From NCBI GenBank assembly GCA_019454625.1, contig JACFNY010000177.1, positions 1 to 5,035 on the forward strand: a stretch of DNA of 5,035 bases. The letters are read 5' to 3'. The position numbers and the translations under genes are program-made. This document shows positions 1 to 3,681 of this stretch, piece by piece; the stretch's first letter is position 1; each line of letters begins with the position of its first letter. This stretch comes from Sphingomonadaceae bacterium (GTDB lineage Bacteria; Pseudomonadota; Alphaproteobacteria; Sphingomonadales; Sphingomonadaceae). The notes beneath the pieces were generated by a model. The model saw only the letters and a list, made by a program, of their open reading frames with translations. It did not search any database and was not told where the DNA came from.

Positions 1-90
1 TAGCATCGGCGCGCGCGCAATGCAGCCCGCTTGCGATCATTCGTCACGCCCGTAACCTGCACCCTCCCGAGTCTCCCGAGGAGAACGACG
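1..90. other. Upstream region of the GFA gene
   Basis: No gene is supported here. An open frame continues upstream of the GFA start to a TTG at 31, but it has no ribosome binding site and no family-like residues. The octamer CTCCCGAG occurs twice almost back to back (64-71 and 73-80), the second copy running into the ribosome binding site. A GAGTC (GANTC) site lies at 69-73. No convincing promoter is visible, and the promoter may lie outside the window. Confidence 0.4.
78..84 (+). promoter_or_regulatory. Ribosome binding site fixing the GFA gene start
   Basis: GAGGAGA ends 6 bases before the ATG at 91 and is a strong Shine-Dalgarno match. It selects ATG 91 over the TTG at 31. Bases 73-76 (CTCC) can pair with 80-83 (GGAG) across a 3-base loop, so the site could be weakly masked in the mRNA, but a 4-bp stem is marginal. 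Confidence 0.75.
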
Positions 91-486
91 ATGCCAACCG
101 GCCACTGCCTTTGCGGCGCAGTCACCTTCACCGTCAGCGGCGAAAGCCTGAACGTCAGCCTTTGTCATTGCCCGTCGTGCAAGCGCGCGGCAGGCGCCCC
201 GATGGTGGCGTGGGCGATGTTCGAGCGCGGCGCGGTCGATTTCACCGGCGCGCCGCTTGCCGCCTATGCCTCGTCCGAAGGCGTGCGCCGCGGCTTCTGC
301 GGGCGCTGCGGCACCGCCGTCAGCTACGAGGCGGATTTCATGGCGGGCCTCATCGACCTCACCGTCGCCAGCTTCGACGACCCCGCCGCCCTGCCGCCGA
401 CGATGCACATCTTCACGCGCCACCGCGAACCGTGGATGACGGGAACCGATACGCTCGAAGCGTTCGAGGAATTGCCGCCGCAGTAG
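91..486 (+). CDS. GFA/CENP-V family zinc-binding protein
   Basis: A 131-residue protein of the GFA (glutathione-dependent formaldehyde-activating enzyme-like, CENP-V) family. The sequence shows the full cysteine set of the fold in order: C6-x-C8 near the N-terminus, C25-H-C27-x-x-C30, then C70-x-x-C73. In characterised relatives these residues bind a structural and a catalytic zinc ion. The length is typical for a single-domain member, so the gene looks complete. Start ATG 91 is chosen for the GAGGAGA site just upstream. The family is named after Gfa, reported to speed the joining of glutathione and formaldehyde, but most members have no known substrate and that role is disputed, so no reaction is assigned. 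It is probably cytosolic: no signal peptide or membrane segment is seen. Its stop lies 4 bases from the end of the convergent ccmE gene, and nothing in the context links the two functionally. Confidence 0.9.
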   Translation: MPTGHCLCGAVTFTVSGESLNVSLCHCPSCKRAAGAPMVAWAMFERGAVDFTGAPLAAYASSEGVRRGFCGRCGTAVSYEADFMAGLIDLTVASFDDPAALPPTMHIFTRHREPWMTGTDTLEAFEELPPQ

Positions 487-490
487 GGCG

Positions 491-949
491 TCAGGGCGTG
501 GGTGTCTCCGGCCGCGCCTTCGCTGCGGCCTCGGCCTTCTCGACCGCCTTCGCGACCTCGGGCGGCATGTAGTTCTCGTCGTGCTTGGCGAGCAGCGTCT
601 CGGCGCGGAACGTGCCGTCCGCGTCGAAGCGGCCGTCGGCGATCATGCCCTGCCCTTCGCGGAACAGGTCCGGCACGATGCCCGTATACGCCACCGGCAC
701 CGATTCGAGCCGGTCGGTGACGCGGAAATGGATGGTGAGCCCGTCGGCGCTGCGCGTCAGCGAGCCCTTCTCGACGAGCCCGCCGAGCCGGATCGCCTGC
801 CCCGGCGTCACACCCTTCGCCGCCACGTCGGCGGGTGCGTAGAAATACGCCGCCTGGTCCTTGAGCGCGGGCAGCGCGAGCGTTGCGGCGATGCCGAGCG
901 CCGCCAACGCCGCGCCCGCGAGCGCGAGCCGCTGGTGCTTGGGCTTCAT
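491..949 (-). CDS. ccmE: Cytochrome c maturation heme chaperone CcmE
   Basis: A 152-residue periplasmic heme chaperone of the System I cytochrome c maturation pathway. It receives heme from CcmC, holds it covalently on one histidine, and passes it to CcmF for attachment to apocytochrome c. The sequence shows a short basic N-terminus, one membrane anchor at about residues 8-30, then an OB-fold-like domain. The family motif is AKHDENYMPPEV (residues 121-132), with heme-binding H123 and Y127 in the H-x-x-x-Y arrangement. A flexible Ala/Lys/Glu-rich tail ends the protein, which is usual. ATG 949 is chosen because GGGGAG (957-962) lies 7 bases upstream and the protein then begins MKPKHQRL. Upstream in-frame starts would run through ccmD in another frame. 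The start overlaps the ccmD stop as ATGA, implying translational coupling. The usual next gene, ccmF, is not downstream: the GFA gene lies there in the opposite direction. Confidence 0.96.
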   Translation of the reverse strand: MKPKHQRLALAGAALAALGIAATLALPALKDQAAYFYAPADVAAKGVTPGQAIRLGGLVEKGSLTRSADGLTIHFRVTDRLESVPVAYTGIVPDLFREGQGMIADGRFDADGTFRAETLLAKHDENYMPPEVAKAVEKAEAAAKARPETPTP

Positions 950-1080
950 CGCCGGTCTCCCCGCAGCGCATCCGCGGCCTTCTCGGCGCGGCGCATCGAA
1001 AGCCAACTCCACAAGAGCACGCCGCCGATGCCGGCGACCCCCACCGCATAGGCCGCGATCACGAAGGGCAGCGCGTTCAT
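946..1080 (-). CDS. ccmD: Heme exporter protein CcmD
   Basis: A 44-residue membrane peptide identified by its form and position between ccmC and ccmE. One hydrophobic segment (about residues 5-27) is followed by a basic, charged tail (RRAEKAADALRGDRR), the usual layout of CcmD. In the known pathway CcmD binds the CcmABC complex and is needed to release heme-loaded CcmE. The ATG at 1080 has a purine-rich GGGAGAGG (1085-1092) just upstream. Its first bases overlap the ccmC stop (ATGA at 1080-1077), and its own stop overlaps the ccmE start (ATGA at 949-946). CcmD sequences are poorly conserved, so the call rests mainly on size, topology and gene order, which are all as expected. Confidence 0.9.
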   Translation of the reverse strand: MNALPFVIAAYAVGVAGIGGVLLWSWLSMRRAEKAADALRGDRR

Positions 1081-1799
1081 GCCGCCTCTCCCGCAAGCCG
1101 CGCCCGCCGCGCGGCGATGCGCTGCTCGGCGATGATCGCGCGCATCCGCATCAGCACCGCCGCCGCCATCAACAGGCCGAGCCCGGCGGCGCTCGTCAGC
1201 AGCGGATACAGCATGTCCGGATGGATGCTGGAGCCTCTGAGCGTGATCGAGGCGGACTGGTGCAGCGTGTTCCACCATTCCACCGAGAACTTGATGATCG
1301 GCAGGTTGACGAGCCCCACGATGGCGAGCACCGCCGCCGCCCGCGCGCCGCGGCTGCGCTCGTCGAACGCGCCCGCCAGCGCGACGACGCCGAGGTAGAG
1401 GAAGAACAGCACCAGCATCGAGGTGAGCCGCCCGTCCCACACCCACCATGTGCCCCATGTCGGGCGGCCCCAGATCGAGCCGGTGACGAGGCAGACGCCC
1501 GCGTAGACCGCGCCCACCGGCGCCAGCGCCTCCAGCGCCACCTCGGCGAGCGGGTGCTTCCACACGAGGATGGCGATCCCGGCGATGCCGAGGCCCAGAT
1601 AGGCACCCATCGAGATCCATGCCGTCGGCACGTGCAGGTACATGATGCGCACGCTCTCGCCCTGCAGATAGTCGGGCGGCGCGCGGAACGCGCCCCACCA
1701 CAGGCCCGCGGCGGTGAGCGCGAGGCCGAGCGCGAGCGCCGCCGCCGGCAGCGGACGGGCGAGCTTCAGGAACCGGGCGGGATTTGCGAACCGATGCAT
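1077..1799 (-). CDS. ccmC: Heme handling protein CcmC
   Basis: A 240-residue integral membrane protein that positions heme at the periplasmic face and loads it onto CcmE. The tryptophan-rich WWD signature is clear at residues 110-127, with W110, W115, W118, W119, W121 and D122. Two external heme-ligand histidines of the family fit H56 (in YLHVPTAW) and H193 (in SSIHPDMLYP), flanking the WWD loop. About six hydrophobic segments are seen: near 14-35, 57-80, 92-109, 126-145, 153-171 and 196-217. The length matches the family. ATG 1799 gives the N-terminus MHRFANPARFLKLARP, which looks like the natural start. Only a weak GAGACGG precedes it. The frame stays open upstream to about 2036, but that extension crosses the leader hairpin and the terminator, so it is rejected. 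It heads a three-gene operon. ccmA and ccmB, for the ABC part of the complex, are not adjacent. Confidence 0.96.
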   Translation of the reverse strand: MHRFANPARFLKLARPLPAAALALGLALTAAGLWWGAFRAPPDYLQGESVRIMYLHVPTAWISMGAYLGLGIAGIAILVWKHPLAEVALEALAPVGAVYAGVCLVTGSIWGRPTWGTWWVWDGRLTSMLVLFFLYLGVVALAGAFDERSRGARAAAVLAIVGLVNLPIIKFSVEWWNTLHQSASITLRGSSIHPDMLYPLLTSAAGLGLLMAAAVLMRMRAIIAEQRIAARRARLAGEAA

Positions 1800-1831
1800 C
1801 GAAACCGTCTCATACGCACTGTTTGCACCCG

Positions 1832-1854
1832 CCGCCAGCGCTTGCGCGCGGCGG
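1832..1854 (-). promoter_or_regulatory. Leader hairpin upstream of ccmC
   Basis: Read on the minus strand, CCGCC-GCGC pairs with GCGC-GGCGG, giving a 9-bp stem with a single bulged U and a GCAA loop. GCAA is a GNRA tetraloop only on this strand, so a structure in the ccmC transcript is more likely than one in an opposing RNA. It ends 32 bases before the ccmC ATG. A run of U does not follow, so it is not a typical terminator. A role in mRNA stability or translation control is possible but is inference. Confidence 0.5.
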
Positions 1855-1890
1855 ATGCAGGCGTCAAGTATGGCGGCACAGATGCCGTCC

Positions 1891-1919
1891 GGCCAAGCGA
1901 ACGCATTGTCACAGGTCAA
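1891..1919 (-). promoter_or_regulatory. ccmC: Possible promoter of the ccm operon (weak)
   Basis: On the minus strand TTGACC (1919-1914) is followed, after a spacer of about 15 bases, by GCTTGGCC (1898-1891). This is a partial match to the alphaproteobacterial housekeeping pattern TTGACGS ... GCTANAWC: the -35 is good, the -10 poor. If used, the transcript would begin at about 1884 and carry the 1832-1854 hairpin. A second TTGACG (1867-1862) has no acceptable -10. Confidence 0.25.
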
Positions 1920-2003
1920 ATCCGGGCGACGCCGGGAAACGCCGCGACCCGCAGGTGGGGCTTCCCCGGAGAACCGGGGGCTGTCCGATCGCATGGACAT
2001 GAC

Positions 2004-2033
2004 AAGCCCCGCCGGAACGCACCGGCGGGGCTT
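2004..2033 (-). terminator. Hairpin terminator after the PEP-CTERM gene
   Basis: A perfect 12-bp inverted repeat, AAGCCCCGCCGG (2004-2015) and CCGGCGGGGCTT (2022-2033), has a 6-base loop and begins 18 bases past the PEP-CTERM stop. Its outer A/T pairs and position match a Rho-independent terminator. The U tract on the minus strand is short and interrupted (TTGTC), so efficiency may be modest. It separates the PEP-CTERM gene from the ccm operon downstream on the same strand. Confidence 0.8.
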
Positions 2034-2051
2034 CATGCGAATTCCGGCGGT

Positions 2052-2723
2052 TCAGGCCGCGCGGCGGCGGCGCATGGCGGCAATGCCCGCGACGCCGAGC
2101 CCGAACAGCGCGAGCGCGGCGGGTTCCGGCACGGCGGCGGGCGTGAAATCGAGCGAGACGTTGGTGAAGTACTGCGCATAGACGCCGCGCGCCGGGGCGT
2201 AGGGGCGCGTCACCTGAAGCGAGAGCGTATGGAGACCGGCGGTCAGGTCGGTCGTGAATTCCAGCACGCCGCGCTCCGTGACGAGCTGCGCGAGCGCGCC
2301 GACGTCGAACGTGTCCTGCACCACGCCGTCGAGGAGCACGCTGAAGATGCCGCCCGCGATGGCGCCCGAAACGCGGGTCCAGGCCGCGAAGTCGGCCGAG
2401 AACGTGGCCGTGCCCGCACCCGACGTGAACGTCTGGCTGACGCCGCCGCCCTGCTGCGAGGTGCCGAACGGGCCGACCGCATCGCCGGCGTTCAGCCACA
2501 GCGCGGTTTGCGCGCCCGTACCCGTCACGTCGAACGTAGCGGTCTGCGCCGCGGAGCCGAGCGCGGGAATGTCGCCGATGGTGCCGCGCTCCGTCGTGTA
2601 CGACGTCCAGTTGTCGAGCCCGGCGCTGAAATCGCCGTTCAGGAGAAGCTCCGCCGCAGAGGCCGGAGCGGCAGCCAGCGTCACCGCGGCCGCGAGAATG
2701 GAAACCAGACCAACCCTGTTCAT
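2052..2723 (-). CDS. Secreted PEP-CTERM sorting domain protein
   Basis: A 223-residue exported protein. Residues 1-23 form a signal peptide (MNRVGLVSIL, then an Ala-rich core) with likely cleavage at ASA/AE. The mature part opens with LLNGDFSAGLDNWT and is a Gly/Thr/Ala-rich, probably all-beta domain with no cysteine, resembling jelly-roll, carbohydrate-binding-like domains common in this class. The C-terminus is a textbook PEP-CTERM signal: V198-P-E-P201, a hydrophobic helix (202-217), then RRRRAA. In known systems an exosortase (EpsH/XrtA type) cleaves at this signal during export, often in exopolysaccharide-producing bacteria. No exosortase gene lies in the window. The specific role is unknown. 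ATG 2723 is chosen because AAAGGA (2735-2730) precedes it by 6 bases and it gives the cleanest signal peptide; ATGs at 2738, 2741 and 2762 are alternatives. It lies 105 bases downstream of the exporter gene and has its own terminator. Confidence 0.92.
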   Translation of the reverse strand: MNRVGLVSILAAAVTLAAAPASAAELLLNGDFSAGLDNWTSYTTERGTIGDIPALGSAAQTATFDVTGTGAQTALWLNAGDAVGPFGTSQQGGGVSQTFTSGAGTATFSADFAAWTRVSGAIAGGIFSVLLDGVVQDTFDVGALAQLVTERGVLEFTTDLTAGLHTLSLQVTRPYAPARGVYAQYFTNVSLDFTPAAVPEPAALALFGLGVAGIAAMRRRRAA

Positions 2724-2730
2724 CACGAAT

Positions 2731-2751
2731 CCTTTCATCATGGATGAAAGG
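2731..2751 (-). promoter_or_regulatory. Perfect inverted repeat covering the PEP-CTERM ribosome binding site
   Basis: The arms CCTTTCATC (2731-2739) and GATGAAAGG (2743-2751) are exact reverse complements separated by 3 bases. In the mRNA the 3' arm holds AAAGG of the Shine-Dalgarno sequence (2735-2730), and the start codon lies 7 bases beyond. The structure could mask the ribosome binding site, or the DNA could be the binding site of a dimeric regulator. A 3-base RNA loop is tight, which leaves the operator reading open. Role is inferred. Confidence 0.6.
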
Positions 2752-2754
2752 CTG

Positions 2755-2768
2755 GTTCCCATGCGAAC
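2755..2768. promoter_or_regulatory. Imperfect 14-bp palindrome next to the RBS repeat
   Basis: GTTCCCATGCGAAC is symmetric around CATG except for one mismatched pair. It lies 3 bases from the 2731-2751 inverted repeat. It is not the alphaproteobacterial LexA box, which is the direct repeat GTTC-N7-GTTC. It could be an operator half of a two-site arrangement, but short dyads also arise by chance. Confidence 0.3.
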
Positions 2769-2828
2769 ATGACAGGGACGGAAATGGTTAACGAAGTTTT
2801 TGTGATGATTCCGTATCGGCCCCGCGCG

Positions 2829-3401
2829 TCATGAAAACGCGTGCAGCGCGCCGTTCGCCACGATGCCGGCGAACACTACGTGGCCGACAGCCGTGATTCG
2901 GTAGACGCGGCGCGGCGTCGCCAGCGTTCCGCCGAGACGCGCCGCCCCTTGCCCGAGCGCGATCCAGCCGAACGCCACCGGCACGCACACCGCCGCGAAC
3001 AGCGCGAAGGCGCGCGGCAGGTCCTCGTGCGGGAACACGGCGAGCGCGAAGATCAGCCCCTTGGGGTTGATGAGCGTCGTTGCGAACACGCGCCGCACCG
3101 AAACCGCGCCCCGCTCCCCGCTCGCGCCGCACGACCAGAAGCGCACGGCGGCGGCGAGCAAATAAGCGGCGACGCCGAGCTGCGCGGCGGCGGAGAGCAG
3201 CGGGTGGCGGGCCATCAGCGGGCCGAGCGCCGCGATCAGCGCGCCGATCGACAACGCGTAGGCGGCAAGCTCGGCGGGGATGAGCCGCAGCGACCGGGCG
3301 AGGCCGACCGTCGCGCCCGAGGCAGCGAGCAGCGTGTTCGTCGGGCCCGGCACGGCGAGCAGCGCGAGCACGGCGGCTAGGAAGAGAAACGGGTCGGTCA
3401 T
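2829..3401 (-). CDS. LysE/RhtB family amino-acid exporter
   Basis: A 190-residue inner-membrane exporter of the LysE/RhtB superfamily, whose known members pump out amino acids or related small molecules such as lysine, homoserine or threonine. The sequence shows the family's N-terminal helix followed by the G-P-T-N segment (residues 19-22, in AVPGPTNTLL) and the conserved INPKGLIFAL (111-120). Six hydrophobic segments can be traced, near 3-24, 40-62, 68-89, 108-124, 128-150 and 168-187. The length is slightly below the usual 200-210, since the C-terminus ends soon after the last helix. ATG 3401 gives the normal N-terminus MTDPFLFLAAV; an in-frame GTG at 3485 would add 28 charged residues not typical of the family. 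Only a weak AGGG-type ribosome site is seen. The substrate cannot be predicted. Its neighbours give no pathway hint. Confidence 0.9.
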   Translation of the reverse strand: MTDPFLFLAAVLALLAVPGPTNTLLAASGATVGLARSLRLIPAELAAYALSIGALIAALGPLMARHPLLSAAAQLGVAAYLLAAAVRFWSCGASGERGAVSVRRVFATTLINPKGLIFALAVFPHEDLPRAFALFAAVCVPVAFGWIALGQGAARLGGTLATPRRVYRITAVGHVVFAGIVANGALHAFS

Positions 3402-3681
3402 ACCCGCCCTGTACTCCGTCTCGGCGCCGTCCGTCTTGACCCACCGCAAATCCAATGCCTTGACGCCGCCACATTTCTCCCCCACATGCCGCCGCGACCG
3501 AACGTCGGCCGCAAGGCCCTGACGCGCCCGGCGTGATCGCTCCCTTCGGGGATTGAGCGCGCGTCTTCAGACGGTTCGGCCCACCGGCTTCCCCTCGTCA
3601 CGCGGGTCGTCACGACACCGCATCCGCGTCCGCGCGCCAATTCCGGCTGCGCGGCACGGGCATGTTTTTTGAAAGATTGAA
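3402..3681 (+). other. Gene-free region with structured leader of the helicase gene
   Basis: These 280 bases separate the divergent exporter and helicase genes and hold no supported gene; the open frames here lack family features or ribosome sites. TTGAC elements occur at 3436 and 3460, but neither has a good -10. Three hairpins lie at 3504-3573. Further on come TCGTCACG twice, 12 bases apart (3595 and 3607), a small dyad GTCGT-C-ACGAC (3606-3616), and a GC stem (CCGCGC 3630-3635 with GCGCGG 3649-3654) followed 10 bases later by six T (3665-3670), just before the helicase start. Confidence 0.5.
3504..3573 (+). ncRNA. Possible structured 5' leader: three tandem hairpins
   Basis: Hairpin 1 (3504-3523) pairs GGCC with GGCC around a GCAA loop, and GTC with GAC outside. 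Hairpin 2 (3538-3559) has CCC-TTCG-GGG inside CGCTC/GAGCG. Hairpin 3 (3562-3573) is CGTC-TTCA-GACG. GCAA (GNRA) and C(UUCG)G are recognised stable tetraloops only when read on the plus strand, which points to an RNA transcribed toward the helicase. It could be the helicase 5' leader or a separate small RNA. No known family is recognised. Confidence 0.35.

Larger units (their letters stand above)
1800..2003 (-). other. Leader and promoter region of the ccm operon
   Basis: About 200 bases with no supported gene lie between the ccmC start and the terminator of the PEP-CTERM gene. The region holds a strong hairpin (1832-1854), a weaker one (arms 1874-1878 and 1883-1887, loop CAGA), a possible promoter (1891-1919), and a short GC hairpin (arms CCCCGG 1964-1969 and CCGGGG 1974-1979). 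The ccmC frame has no stop through here, which is expected by chance at this GC content. Confidence 0.5.
2724..2828. other. Intergenic region upstream of the PEP-CTERM gene
   Basis: This spacer has an AT-richer core (about 2780-2812) than the surrounding genes, as expected for a promoter. No -35/-10 pair or sigma-54 site is convincing. Two GANTC methylation-type sites lie at 2727-2731 and 2807-2811. Two dyads, 2731-2751 and 2755-2768, sit side by side. No terminator hairpin is seen after the exporter gene, so some read-through from it is possible. Confidence 0.45.

Noticed and set aside
510..530. A terminator for the GFA gene at the GGCCGC/GCGGCC stem.
   Set aside because: It lies within ccmE coding sequence encoding the Ala/Glu/Lys tail, and no T run follows on either strand.
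1964..1979. A second terminator from the CCCCGG/CCGGGG stem.
   Set aside because: The stem is only 6 bp and no T run follows; the 12-bp stem at 2004-2033 is in the right place and is sufficient.
1800..2036. An 79-residue N-terminal extension of ccmC to an ATG at 2036.
   Set aside because: It would cross the leader hairpin and the 2004-2033 terminator, is not membrane-like, and the ATG at 1799 gives the family's normal N-terminus.
861..2747. Open frame of 628 codons on the plus strand across ccmE, ccmD, ccmC and the PEP-CTERM gene.
   Set aside because: It lies antisense to four well-supported genes, is full of Arg/Ala/Gly low complexity, has no recognisable domain, and is explained by high GC content suppressing stops.
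2755..2768. A LexA (SOS) box near the PEP-CTERM gene.
   Set aside because: The alphaproteobacterial box is the direct repeat GTTC-N7-GTTC; here the second half is GAAC at a different spacing.
3398..3640. An 80-codon minus-strand frame in the helicase/exporter spacer.
   Set aside because: It is Arg/Gly-rich with no domain, overlaps the exporter start in another frame and has no ribosome site.
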